Assembly (NCBI GenBank): GCA_001464615.1
Contig: LNFI01000006.1
Coordinates: 1-64,000, forward strand
Origin: Sphingomonadales bacterium Ga0077557
GTDB taxonomy: Bacteria > Pseudomonadota > Alphaproteobacteria > Sphingomonadales > Sphingomonadaceae
Length of the DNA stretch: 64,000 nt
Direction of reading: 5' to 3'
The notes beneath the pieces were generated by a model. The model made no database searches. It worked only from the letters and a program-made list of their open reading frames with translations, and was not told the origin of the DNA. Positions within the stretch are counted from its first letter, which is position 1; each line of letters opens with the position of its first letter. Of this stretch, positions 33,012-41,723 are shown piece by piece. The translations under genes were made by a program, and so were the position numbers.

Positions 33012-34489
33012 GCGCCTGTGATAAGCCGTCGAAGTAAACGAATGGTATTACTCAGTTTAAATTGAATATTTTTATTCGGCGCGCCTTTCGAATTGCGCCC
33101 GTCTCCTGCCATGCACCCCAGCAGCAGCAGAAACGGCGTCAGGAATTCGCGGTGGCGCTCGCCGAATTCGAACCACACGCCGAACAGCGCCAACTGCACG
33201 AACCCCGCGATCAGCAACAAAGTCATCACCCAAATCCCCGGCACCTGACGTAGCCGGAGCGACACCGCCCCTGCCCCCAGCATCAGCCAGTGCGCGCCAA
33301 AGGAGAGCGGGAACAGCATCGCCGATAGAGCAGGCGAAAGCGACGGTGACATGATCGCGAGGCGGAACAGCCCAAACCGGCCAACCCCGACAGCGTGCAG
33401 GAACTTGGCGACCGTTAGCCGCACGAAATCCGCCGGATGCCCTTTGATCCACGCCACCGCTTCATCACGCGCGCGCCGCGCATAATCTATCTCGGGCAAG
33501 CCCCGCCACGCCTTAGGCTGCGACATCCAGTTGCCCGTTGCATCAGGGTTATTGCCGATCCAAAGACTGATGCCGCCCGCGCTCGTCAGCGGCACGAAAG
33601 CGCCGAATATTGCCCAATTGCGCACCCACCAAGGCAGCATCACGACAACCGCGAAACACGCCCCCGCCAGCCCGAATCGTATCAGCCGTCGAACCCCAAT
33701 CCGCCCGACCAGCATCAGCCCAAACAGCGCCGCCAGCGGTGCCTGCCCCGGCTGCGTCATCGCCAGCAACCCCGTCGGTACGCCCAAAGCCAGCGCCCCG
33801 CGCCAGCCACTGGTCGTCTGCTGGCTTTGCCTGATCCACACGAGTGCCAGCAACAGGATGAGCGCAATCGCTACCCCCTCCTTCTGCGCGAGCGGGGCAG
33901 AGAACAGTACCGATTGCCAAACGAGGTAGAGGAACGCCGCGCTTCGCCCTGCCGCTGGCGCGTTTAACGCTGCACCGATTTGCACGATCAGCCACGCGGC
34001 ACCGCAATCGACCACCATGTCCATCGCGATCAGCGACCAGGTCGAAAATCCCGCCACCGCGCCCCATGCCGCCAGCAGCACCGGGTAAAAGGGCGGATAG
34101 AACGCAAAAACCCGCTCGCCCATATCGGTCTGATCGAAATAAAGGCCCTGGCCCGCCAACAGCTGCCGCGCGATCACCGGATAGATATCCGCATCCCCGG
34201 TCGACAGCCGACCCAGCACCAGCGCTTCAAAGCACAGTCTGAGCGCGACGATGCCCAGCGCCAGCATCGCCAGTTGCTCGCGTGATGGAACGGCGCGCGA
34301 CAGCATCCACGCCGTCGCCCCCGCCACCCCCAGCCACAGCACGAACAGCGCAATGCCCGTCGCCGAGAACTTCCAATGCGCCTCAAGTCCAGGCAGCGAC
34401 ACGGCGCCATAAAGGGCAAGCGTTGCCAGCATCAGCTGCGACCCCAGGGCCCATGCGAGCGGCGGGCGGCTGATTGGCACGGTCGTCAC
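33008..34489 (-). CDS. GT-C family membrane glycosyltransferase-like protein
   Basis: A 493-residue protein with about eleven membrane helices. The first periplasmic loop carries the acidic motif RLSTGDADIYPVIARQLLAGQG, followed by FAFYPPFYPVLLAAW, as in dolichyl/undecaprenyl-phosphate-sugar-dependent transferases (PMT/ArnT relatives). It would move a sugar from a lipid carrier to a periplasmic acceptor, not identifiable here. It overlaps the excalibur gene by four bases. The last 30 residues (NKNIQFKLSNTIRLLRRL) are encoded by noticeably AT-richer DNA than the rest. Confidence 0.75.
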   Translation of the reverse strand: MTTVPISRPPLAWALGSQLMLATLALYGAVSLPGLEAHWKFSATGIALFVLWLGVAGATAWMLSRAVPSREQLAMLALGIVALRLCFEALVLGRLSTGDADIYPVIARQLLAGQGLYFDQTDMGERVFAFYPPFYPVLLAAWGAVAGFSTWSLIAMDMVVDCGAAWLIVQIGAALNAPAAGRSAAFLYLVWQSVLFSAPLAQKEGVAIALILLLALVWIRQSQQTTSGWRGALALGVPTGLLAMTQPGQAPLAALFGLMLVGRIGVRRLIRFGLAGACFAVVVMLPWWVRNWAIFGAFVPLTSAGGISLWIGNNPDATGNWMSQPKAWRGLPEIDYARRARDEAVAWIKGHPADFVRLTVAKFLHAVGVGRFGLFRLAIMSPSLSPALSAMLFPLSFGAHWLMLGAGAVSLRLRQVPGIWVMTLLLIAGFVQLALFGVWFEFGERHREFLTPFLLLLGCMAGDGRNSKGAPNKNIQFKLSNTIRLLRRLITGA

Positions 34490-34589
34490 GCCCTGACCCT
34501 AGCGTGCGCGTGCGTCGGAGGCGTTAACGCCGCTTGCACCGCGCGGCGCAGCGAGGCTAGTCGCGTAATGGCCCAGCCAAGGAACCACG

Positions 34590-35066
34590 ATGCGCGATCT
34601 CTGCCCCCAGCTTGAACTGAAGATCCTTGATCCCCGGCTCAATGATTGGGGGCTGCCGCGCTACCAGACAGCCATGTCGGCGGGGATCGATCTTCATGCC
34701 TGTATCGATGCGCCGCTCACGCTGGAGCCGCAGGCCCCCGCCGTCCTGATCCCGTCGGGTATCGCGGTGCTGATGAACGACCCGCACCTCGTCGCCTTCC
34801 TGCTCGCGCGATCGGGGCTGGGGCACAAAAAGGGGCTGGTGCTTGGCCAGGCGGTCGGCACGATCGATGCCGATTACGCCAACCAGATCTTCATCAGCGC
34901 CTGGCTGCGCACCCCGCCGGGCAGCGAATCCTTCACGATCAATCCCGGCGATCGGATCGCGCAACTGGTGTTCCTGCCGATTGTCCGGCCCGAGTTCACG
35001 ATTGTCGATGACTTCAGCGCGCAGACTGATCGCGGGCTGGGCGGATTCGGCTCGACCGGCGTCTGA
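34590..35066 (+). CDS. dut: dUTP diphosphatase
   Basis: A 158-residue trimeric dUTPase that hydrolyses dUTP to dUMP. Motif 1 is SAGIDLHA, motif 2 ARSGLGHKKGL, motif 3 GTIDADYANQI, motif 4 GDRIAQLVFLP, and motif 5 the C-terminal RGLGGFGSTGV. All are intact. The stop overlaps the next ATG (TGATG). Confidence 0.96.
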   Translation: MRDLCPQLELKILDPRLNDWGLPRYQTAMSAGIDLHACIDAPLTLEPQAPAVLIPSGIAVLMNDPHLVAFLLARSGLGHKKGLVLGQAVGTIDADYANQIFISAWLRTPPGSESFTINPGDRIAQLVFLPIVRPEFTIVDDFSAQTDRGLGGFGSTGV

Positions 35067-35833
35067 TGGCAGCAATCCCAGCCCCGCTCACCGACGCCCA
35101 GCTTGACCGCTATGCGCGCCATATCGTCCTGAAAGAGATTGGCGGGCGCGGCCAGGCGCGGTTGCTGGCGGCGCATGTCGTGGTGGTGGGCGCGGGTGGT
35201 ATCGGATCACCCGCGATCCAGTATCTGGCGGCGGCAGGCGTCGGGCGGCTGACGATCATTGATGACGATCGCGTCGATCTCAGCAATCTGCAACGCCAGA
35301 CATTGTTCGCGACCAGCGATATCGGCGCGCTAAAGACAGAAGCTGCTGCCGGTGCCGTGGCGCGGCTCAACCCGGATGTCGTGGTGCATCCAATCAGCGA
35401 ACGGATCACCGCCGTCAATGCCGCCAGCTTGCTCGCCGGGGCCGATGTCGTGCTTGACGGCAGCGACAATTTCGCGACCCGGCTCGCGGTCGCCGATGCA
35501 GCGCGCGCGGCGCAAACGCCGCTCGTCTCGGCCGCGATCGGCCAGTTTGACGGGCAATTGGCGGTGTTTCGCGGCTGGGAAGCCGACAAGCCCTGCTATC
35601 GCTGCTTTGTCGGCAATGATCCCGATCGCGCCGATGTCAGCTGTGCTGATCAAGGGGTGCTTGGCGCGATGACCGGCGTCGTCGGCAGCCTCGCCGCCTT
35701 GGAGGTGATGCGCGCGATTGTGCCCTTTGGCGCCGATAGCGCGGGCAATCTGCTGATCGTCGATGCGCTCGATTTCCGCTTCCGCACGATCCGGCTGCCC
35801 AAGGATCCAGGCTGCCCGGCCTGTGCCGCATGA
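35066..35833 (+). CDS. moeB: MoeB/ThiF/HesA-family E1-like adenylyltransferase
   Basis: A 255-residue E1-like enzyme. It has the nucleotide loop VVVVGAGGIGSPAIQYLAAAGVG, the Arg finger RQTLF, DGSDNFATR and two zinc-binding CxxC pairs (CYRCF and CPAC). Such enzymes adenylate the C-terminal glycine of MoaD or ThiS for molybdopterin or thiamine synthesis. The gene follows dut directly in many alphaproteobacteria. MoeB is the likely assignment, but ThiF cannot be excluded by eye. Confidence 0.85.
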   Translation: MAAIPAPLTDAQLDRYARHIVLKEIGGRGQARLLAAHVVVVGAGGIGSPAIQYLAAAGVGRLTIIDDDRVDLSNLQRQTLFATSDIGALKTEAAAGAVARLNPDVVVHPISERITAVNAASLLAGADVVLDGSDNFATRLAVADAARAAQTPLVSAAIGQFDGQLAVFRGWEADKPCYRCFVGNDPDRADVSCADQGVLGAMTGVVGSLAALEVMRAIVPFGADSAGNLLIVDALDFRFRTIRLPKDPGCPACAA

Positions 35834-36195
35834 CCGGCCTGACGATCATCATTGCCAGCGCCGATGCCGCCAGATTCCGCGCCGCCATGACGACCGCGCT
35901 CGCCCAAGCGGCGCTCGGTGGCAGCGTGCGGCTCTATTGCCATGAAGCGAGCGTCGCGCTGCTCGCCCGCGCGCCCCGCGATGACGACGATGGTCCGGGC
36001 CTTGCCGCCGCTGGCCTCCCCGACCGGCCAGCATTGATCGCCATGGCCCAGGCGGCAGGCATCGCCCTTATCGCCTGTCAGACCGGCCTGGCGCTCACCG
36101 GTGTGACGCTGGAGGCGCTTGCCGAGGGCGTTGAAGCGGGGGGCATGGTCAGCCTGCTCGCCACGCTCGGCGCGGACCGGCTGGTCAGCTTTTAG
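35830..36195 (+). CDS. DsrE-like small protein
   Basis: A 121-residue alpha/beta protein. It has the DsrE/F pattern: an N-terminal strand LTIIIASADAA, helix AAMTTALAQAALGG, VRLYCHEASVALL, and near the C-terminus a conserved single cysteine (IALIACQTGLAL). Relatives carry or transfer sulfur, or are orphan. ATGA overlap with the moeB-like gene suggests a joint role in sulfur relay or cofactor chemistry. The stop overlaps the convergent gene by four bases. Confidence 0.7.
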   Translation: MTGLTIIIASADAARFRAAMTTALAQAALGGSVRLYCHEASVALLARAPRDDDDGPGLAAAGLPDRPALIAMAQAAGIALIACQTGLALTGVTLEALAEGVEAGGMVSLLATLGADRLVSF

Positions 36196-37271
36196 CCCGT
36201 AGCCGCTTCGCGTCGCGCCACGCGCGCCTGATCGCGATGCCAATCTATCGCCTCGGTCAGCCCGTCGATCAAGCCGATTTGCGGTCGCCAGCCCAGTTCG
36301 CGTTCGATCTTGCCGGGCTCAATCGCGTGTCGGCGATCAGTTGCCCGGCGATCGGGCAGGAAGCTGATCAGCGACCGACGCTTGCGGCCATCGGCGCGTG
36401 GATCGAGCCGATCGAGCAGATCGCAGATCATCGCCACTACCGCCAGACTGCTGCGCTCTTCGCGGCCACCGATCATGTAATGCTGGCCAACCTGGCCGTG
36501 GATCAGCACCGCCGTCAGCGCGCGCGCATAATCCTCGACATGCAGCCAATCGCGCAGTTCCGATCCAGAACCATAAACCGGTACCGATACGCCCCCAATC
36601 GCCGCCAAAATGGCATGCGGGATCAGCTTGCCGGGCTTTTGATAGGGGCCATAACAATTACCGCCATGCGAAATCACCACGGGCAAGCCAAAGCTGCTGT
36701 GCCAGGCGCGCACGAGATGATCGGCAGCCGCGCGTGTCGCGGCACAGGGCGCGCCCGGCCGATAGGGCGCGGCCTCATCGATCCGGCGGGCATCCGCTGC
36801 CAGATCGCCAAAGACCGCATTGGTCGAAACATGGTGAAAGCGAAACCGCGCCCGCGCATCGGGCATCAACGTTCGCCAATGCGCGAGCGACGCCTCCAGT
36901 AGCTGAAAGGTGCCGCCGACATTGGTATCGATAAAGGGCGGGATATCGACGCCGGGCCGATCCGCGCGGCCTTCGGCTGCGATATGGATAACGCCATCGA
37001 CCTGTTCCTGCGCCATAACCGCAGCGAGCAACGCGCGATCAAGGATATCGCCCTCGACAAAGCGGTAATTGGGCTGATCAGCGGGCACCGCCAATGCCGC
37101 TGACGCGACGCTATCAACCAGCGAATCGAGGTTAATCACGCGAATCGAACCATTGCTCGCCAGCAATCGGCAGACCGCCGAGCCAATAAACCCCGCCCCA
37201 CCCGTGACGAGAATAGTTCGCTCGGGCGGCGTGTAGCTGATCTCGATCGGCGCGCGCGTCTTGGCGGTCAT
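36192..37271 (-). CDS. RmlB-like protein with degenerate active site
   Basis: A 359-residue protein that follows dTDP-glucose 4,6-dehydratase (RmlB) along its length: GGAGFIGSAVCRLL, FIDTNVGGTFQLLEA, FHHVSTNAVFG, ADHLVRAWHSSFGLPVVIS, CYGPYQKPGKLIPHAI, GSELRDWLHVEDYARAL, and ELGWRPQIGLIDGL. The catalytic TDE triad reads T150-N151-A152, and the YxxxK pair is Cys176 and Arg180, so classical dehydratase chemistry should be impossible. The NAD loop is intact. Start at ATG 37271; a TTG 48 bases upstream is possible. It lies next to galU on the same strand. Role unknown: a pseudo-enzyme, a regulator, or a novel activity. Confidence 0.85.
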   Translation of the reverse strand: MTAKTRAPIEISYTPPERTILVTGGAGFIGSAVCRLLASNGSIRVINLDSLVDSVASAALAVPADQPNYRFVEGDILDRALLAAVMAQEQVDGVIHIAAEGRADRPGVDIPPFIDTNVGGTFQLLEASLAHWRTLMPDARARFRFHHVSTNAVFGDLAADARRIDEAAPYRPGAPCAATRAAADHLVRAWHSSFGLPVVISHGGNCYGPYQKPGKLIPHAILAAIGGVSVPVYGSGSELRDWLHVEDYARALTAVLIHGQVGQHYMIGGREERSSLAVVAMICDLLDRLDPRADGRKRRSLISFLPDRRATDRRHAIEPGKIERELGWRPQIGLIDGLTEAIDWHRDQARVARREAATG

Positions 37272-37348
37272 GGCATTGGTCTCGCTGGTCGGTTCATCAC
37301 CCGCGAAATTTATGCCCAAACCCTAAACGGTGTTTGCACCAATCGGGG

Positions 37349-38224
37349 TTAATCGCGCCCGAGCAACGCGCGCGCAAATGACCGCACGGCCGGGCCAATA
37401 TCCGGTCGATCCAGCGCCAGCGCGAGATTGGCCTGAATGAAACCAGCCTTGTCACCGCAGTCAAACCGCGTGCCGTCGAAGGTCAGTCCATGGAAGGGTT
37501 GATTGCCAATCATCCGCGCCATGGCGTCAGTCAGCTGGATTTCGCCACCTGCACCCTTTTCCTGCGTCTCCAGCACACGCATCACCTCGGGCTGCAGGAT
37601 ATATCGGCCGATCACGGCCAGATTCGACGGGGCGGTGCCCGGCGCGGGTTTCTCAACCAGCCCCAGAACCTCGGTCAGTCGGCCATCGCGCGTACCGGGG
37701 GTAATCACGCCATATTTATCGGTCTGGTCGTCGGCCACTTCCTGCGCGCAAATCATATTGCCGCCGGTCCGGTTATAGGCTTCGACCATCTGCTTCAGAC
37801 AGCCAGGCGCACCGACCATGAAATCATCGGCGAGTAGGACCGCAAACGGCTCATCGCCAACGATATCACGCGCGCACCATACCGCGTGGCCAAGCCCCAT
37901 TGGCTCTTGCTGACGGACATAGGCAACCGCCCCCGGCGTGAGGCGGGTTTGGTGAAGCAATTCCATCGATTTGCCGCGCGCCGCCATCGTCGCTTCCAGC
38001 TCATAAGCGATGTCGAAATGGTCCTCGATCGCCGATTTGCCGCGCCCGGTGACGAAGATCATCTGCTCGATGCCCGCCTCCAGCGCCTCATCGACGGCAT
38101 ATTGGATCAGCGGCCGATCGACGACCGGCAGCATCTCCTTGGGCAACGCCTTGGTCGCGGGCAAAAAGCGCGTGCCCAGGCCACCGACCGGGAAAACTGC
38201 CTTGCGCAGCCGCTTGAACGTCAT
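37349..38224 (-). CDS. galU: UTP-glucose-1-phosphate uridylyltransferase
   Basis: A 291-residue GalU-type nucleotidyltransferase. It has the nucleotide-binding loop VGGLGTRFLPATKALPKEML at about residues 13-32, later VRQQEPMGLGHAVWCA, LLADD, GLVEKP and DCGDKAGF. It makes UDP-glucose, the entry point for UDP-sugar synthesis in the adjoining polysaccharide locus. It shares strand with the RmlB-like gene (77-base gap) and is divergent from wecB. Confidence 0.94.
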   Translation of the reverse strand: MTFKRLRKAVFPVGGLGTRFLPATKALPKEMLPVVDRPLIQYAVDEALEAGIEQMIFVTGRGKSAIEDHFDIAYELEATMAARGKSMELLHQTRLTPGAVAYVRQQEPMGLGHAVWCARDIVGDEPFAVLLADDFMVGAPGCLKQMVEAYNRTGGNMICAQEVADDQTDKYGVITPGTRDGRLTEVLGLVEKPAPGTAPSNLAVIGRYILQPEVMRVLETQEKGAGGEIQLTDAMARMIGNQPFHGLTFDGTRFDCGDKAGFIQANLALALDRPDIGPAVRSFARALLGRD

Positions 38225-38344
38225 GATCTTCTCCACTGAAGCGTTGGCCCTATCGCGCGGAAGGACGGCTGGCAAACTCCAGCCTTCAGCGACTCTGCGA
38301 TGTCCGTTAGCGTGGCCTTAAGCAGCCACGATTATGGCATCGTC

Positions 38345-39496
38345 ATGACTTTCGCACATGCGCCCAAGCTGTCCCCCAAGGTGCTGATCGTGTTCGGCAC
38401 GCGGCCAGAGGCGATCAAGCTTTTTCCGGTGATCCGGTCGCTGGCGGCGATACCGGGCCTGAACGTGCGGACCTGTGTGACCGCACAGCATCGCGGGTTG
38501 CTCGATCAGGTGCTGGGCATTGCCGGGATTGTCCCGGACATTGATCTTGATTTGATGGAGCCCGGCCAGACGCTCGATCGGCTCACCTCGCGGTTGTTGA
38601 CCGGCCTTGGCGAGGTGATGGACGCCGAACAGCCCGATCGCGTGATCGTGCAGGGCGATACCGCCACCGCGATGGTCGGCGCGCTCGCCGCCTATTATCG
38701 CAAAATTCCCGTATCGCATGTCGAAGCGGGCTTGCGATCGGGCGATATCTATCACCCCTTTCCCGAAGAGGTGAATCGTCGGATCGTCGCGCCGATCGCT
38801 GATCAGCATTTCGCGCCGACCCAAACGGCGGCGGATGCGCTGCTGTGCGAAAATATCGCGTCAGGGCTGATCCACGTGACGGGCAACACAGTGATCGATG
38901 CGCTGCATGCGGCCAGTGCCGCGCTCGCGGCGGATCCGTCGCTCGCCGCTGGGCTCGACGCCATCGCTACCCGTTTTGCCGGCAAGCGCATCATCCTGGT
39001 CACCACGCATCGCCGCGAGAATTTCGGCGGGGGCATGGAAAACATCGCCCGCGCCATCCGCCGCATCGCTGCGCGCGACGATGTCGCGGTGATCTTCCCG
39101 GTCCATCCCAACCCCAATGTCGTCAGCGTCATGGATCAAGTGCTGGGCGGCCAGGCCAATATCGCCCGAATCGATCCGCTCGATTACCCCCATTTCGTCC
39201 GCGCACTGGGCCTTAGCCATATCGTCCTCACCGATTCGGGGGGCGTCCAGGAAGAAGCACCAGCGCTCGGCAAGCCTGTGCTTGTCATGCGCGAGACGAC
39301 CGAACGCCCCGAAGGCGTCGCCGCTGGCACCGCCAAACTGATCGGTACCAACGAAGATCGGATCGTTTCCGAAATCTTCACCCTCCTTGACGACAATGGC
39401 GCGCATCAAGCGATGGCGCGCGCCCATAATCCGTTCGGCGACGGCCACGCTTCGGCTCGGATTGCAAAGGTCGTCGCGGATGGTTTCGGACTCTGA
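38345..39496 (+). CDS. wecB: UDP-N-acetylglucosamine 2-epimerase (non-hydrolysing)
   Basis: A 383-residue GT-B-fold epimerase converting UDP-GlcNAc to UDP-ManNAc. Signatures are VFGTRPEAIKLFPVI, QGDTATAMVGALAAYY, HVEAGLRSGD, FPEEVNRRI, TTHRRENFG, and DSGGVQEEAPALGKPVLVMRETTERPEG. The upstream 15 in-frame codons do not match the family. It overlaps the wecC-like gene by 17 bases, so both act in sequence. Confidence 0.94.
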   Translation: MTFAHAPKLSPKVLIVFGTRPEAIKLFPVIRSLAAIPGLNVRTCVTAQHRGLLDQVLGIAGIVPDIDLDLMEPGQTLDRLTSRLLTGLGEVMDAEQPDRVIVQGDTATAMVGALAAYYRKIPVSHVEAGLRSGDIYHPFPEEVNRRIVAPIADQHFAPTQTAADALLCENIASGLIHVTGNTVIDALHAASAALAADPSLAAGLDAIATRFAGKRIILVTTHRRENFGGGMENIARAIRRIAARDDVAVIFPVHPNPNVVSVMDQVLGGQANIARIDPLDYPHFVRALGLSHIVLTDSGGVQEEAPALGKPVLVMRETTERPEGVAAGTAKLIGTNEDRIVSEIFTLLDDNGAHQAMARAHNPFGDGHASARIAKVVADGFGL

Positions 39497-40778
39497 ACTC
39501 AAGGTCGCCGTGCTCGGGCTAGGCTATATCGGCCTGCCGACCGCCGCGGTCATTGCGCGCACTGGCGTTCAGGTGCTTGGCGTCGATGTTACCCAAAGCG
39601 TTGTCGATACGGTCAATTCGGGCAAGGTCCATATCGAGGAAGTCGATCTCGACGGGCTAGTGTCCGGCGTGGTCGCGCGCGGTAATTTGCGCGCATCGAC
39701 GATGATCGAACCGGCCGATGTCTTCGTCATCGCCGTGCCAACCCCGTTTGGCGAGAATCACGCGCCCAATATCGGCTATGTCCTGCAAGCCGCGACCACG
39801 GTTGCCGCTGTGCTCAAGGCGGGCGACGTCGTCATCCTCGAATCCACCTCCCCCGTCGGCACGACCGAAAAGGTGCGCGACCTGCTCGCGCAATTGCGCC
39901 CCGATCTGAAGGTGCCGGGCCGAACCGGCGAAAGCGCTGATATCGCGATTGCCTATTGCCCCGAACGCGTTTTGCCGGGGCGCATCCTGGTCGAACTGAT
40001 CGACAATGATCGCGTCATTGGCGGCATCACCCCGCGCTGCGCGCGCAAAGCGCTGGCCTTTTACCGGCGCTTTGTGCGCGGTGCCTGTGTGACGACGACC
40101 AGCCGCGCGGCGGAAATGACCAAGCTCACCGAAAACGCGTTTCGCGACGTCAACATCGCCTTCGCCAATGAACTGAGCTTGATCGCCGACAAGATGGGCG
40201 TCGACGTCTGGGAAGTGATCCGCCTCGCCAACCGGCATCCCCGCGTCAACATCCTGTCGCCCGGTCCCGGCGTTGGCGGGCACTGCATCGCGGTGGATCC
40301 CTGGTTCCTGGTCAGTGCCGCACCCGATCAGACGCCGCTGATCCGCACTGCGCGCGAGGTGAATGACGGCAAGGTGGCGCACACCACCGCTCGCGCGATC
40401 GAGCTGATCGAGCAATTGCCGGGCGTGCCGGTCGCCTGCCTCGGGCTGGCGTTCAAGGCCAATATCGATGATTTCCGCGAGAGCCCGGCGCTGAAGGTTG
40501 CGGCCGATCTCGCCAATCGCTTCGGCGATCGCATCTGCATTGTTGAACCCTATGCCAGCGCCCTACCCACGCCCTTTGACGGCACGGGCGCGCGGTTGAT
40601 CGACATCGATACGGCGATCGAGCGCTGCCCGATCATGATCGTGCTGGTCGATCATGAGGTCTTCAAATCGGTCCCACTCGACGAGCGCGCCACCAAGCTG
40701 GTCTATGACACACGCGGCATCTGGCCCGATCAACCGCCAGCCAGCGCGCCACCGGTGCCCCTGCGCCGGATTGCGTGA
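39480..40778 (+). CDS. wecC: UDP-N-acetyl-D-mannosamine dehydrogenase
   Basis: A 432-residue member of the UDP-sugar dehydrogenase family. It has the N-terminal NAD loop VLGLGYIGLPTA, the VPTPF motif, ESTSPVGTT, the substrate region YCPERVLPGR, ELTKLTENAFRDVNIAFANEL, and the catalytic Cys269 in GPGVGGHCIAVDPWFL. YCPERVLPG and GHCIAVDPWFL favour UDP-ManNAc rather than UDP-glucose as substrate, as does the coupling to wecB. The product is UDP-ManNAc uronate. Confidence 0.92.
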   Translation: MVSDSELKVAVLGLGYIGLPTAAVIARTGVQVLGVDVTQSVVDTVNSGKVHIEEVDLDGLVSGVVARGNLRASTMIEPADVFVIAVPTPFGENHAPNIGYVLQAATTVAAVLKAGDVVILESTSPVGTTEKVRDLLAQLRPDLKVPGRTGESADIAIAYCPERVLPGRILVELIDNDRVIGGITPRCARKALAFYRRFVRGACVTTTSRAAEMTKLTENAFRDVNIAFANELSLIADKMGVDVWEVIRLANRHPRVNILSPGPGVGGHCIAVDPWFLVSAAPDQTPLIRTAREVNDGKVAHTTARAIELIEQLPGVPVACLGLAFKANIDDFRESPALKVAADLANRFGDRICIVEPYASALPTPFDGTGARLIDIDTAIERCPIMIVLVDHEVFKSVPLDERATKLVYDTRGIWPDQPPASAPPVPLRRIA

Positions 40779-40900
40779 CCAAAAACCAGCGCCAATCAAC
40801 AGTAAAGCGGGACGTACGCCCAATACTGGCCAATAATCCTGTTCCGGGATGTATCGACATGCTAGCATAATTACGGATTTTCATTTGGGATGCGCAGCAC

Positions 40901-41665
40901 ATGAAGGCGGTCCTCAAGCGCCCCTATTGGTTTATCCGGCGATTGACCGGCCTTTCGCTGGCCCCCCTGATCGCTCTCAAACATTTGCCGCGTTTTTTCC
41001 GCGAACTTTCCGCTTTCCGCGCTAAAGGAGGCGTGGTTGACCGGCTCTGGCCGATCCTGACTGACTATCAGGACGATTCTGGCACCGCTTCAGGCCATTA
41101 TTTTCACCAAGACTTGCTGCTCGCCCAGTTCATCTTTTCAGCAAATCCGGCCGACCATCTCGACATCGCCTCGCGGATCGATGGCTTCGTCGCCCATGTG
41201 GCGGCGTTCCGCGCGATCGACGTGATGGATGTTCGCCCGCTCCAAGCCGCTGCCCACGCCAATATCCGCTTTCTCCAGCGCGACCTCATGGTGCCGCAAC
41301 CCGATCTGGCCGGGCGCTATCCCTCTGTCAGCTGTCTCCACGCGCTCGAACATTTCGGCCTTGGCCGCTACACTGACAGCATTGATCCGGATGGCCACCG
41401 CAAGGGCTTCGCGGCCATCGCAGCTTTGGTCGCCCCGAGCGGTGTCTTTTATCTCAGCGTGCCGGTTGGCCGTCCGCGTATTGAGTTCAATGCCCACCGC
41501 ATCTTTGCCCCCGACGAACCACTGTCATGGGCGGCCGGGCAGTTCACCCTTGAGCGGTTCGACTATGTCGATGATCGCGGCGCGCTGCAGCTGGACAAGG
41601 CGCCTGCCGATGCCGATGGCCTCGATTATGGCTGCGGAATCTACACGTTGCGCAAGGCCAGGTGA
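40901..41665 (+). CDS. DUF268-like methyltransferase-fold protein
   Basis: A 254-residue soluble protein, basic at its N-terminus. The segments SGTASGHYFHQDLLLAQFIF, HLDIASRIDGFVAHVAAF, VSCLHALEHFGLGRY and FYLSVPVGRPRIEFNAHRIF match the DUF268 family, which looks like a SAM-methyltransferase fold and is common in O-antigen and capsule loci. The acceptor is unknown. It sits alone downstream of wecC (122-base gap). Confidence 0.75.
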   Translation: MKAVLKRPYWFIRRLTGLSLAPLIALKHLPRFFRELSAFRAKGGVVDRLWPILTDYQDDSGTASGHYFHQDLLLAQFIFSANPADHLDIASRIDGFVAHVAAFRAIDVMDVRPLQAAAHANIRFLQRDLMVPQPDLAGRYPSVSCLHALEHFGLGRYTDSIDPDGHRKGFAAIAALVAPSGVFYLSVPVGRPRIEFNAHRIFAPDEPLSWAAGQFTLERFDYVDDRGALQLDKAPADADGLDYGCGIYTLRKAR

Positions 41666-41723
41666 TGCCGATTGGGCCAAGCCCACATCCACGCGCCGAA
41701 ACGACAACGATTGCGCCCATCAT

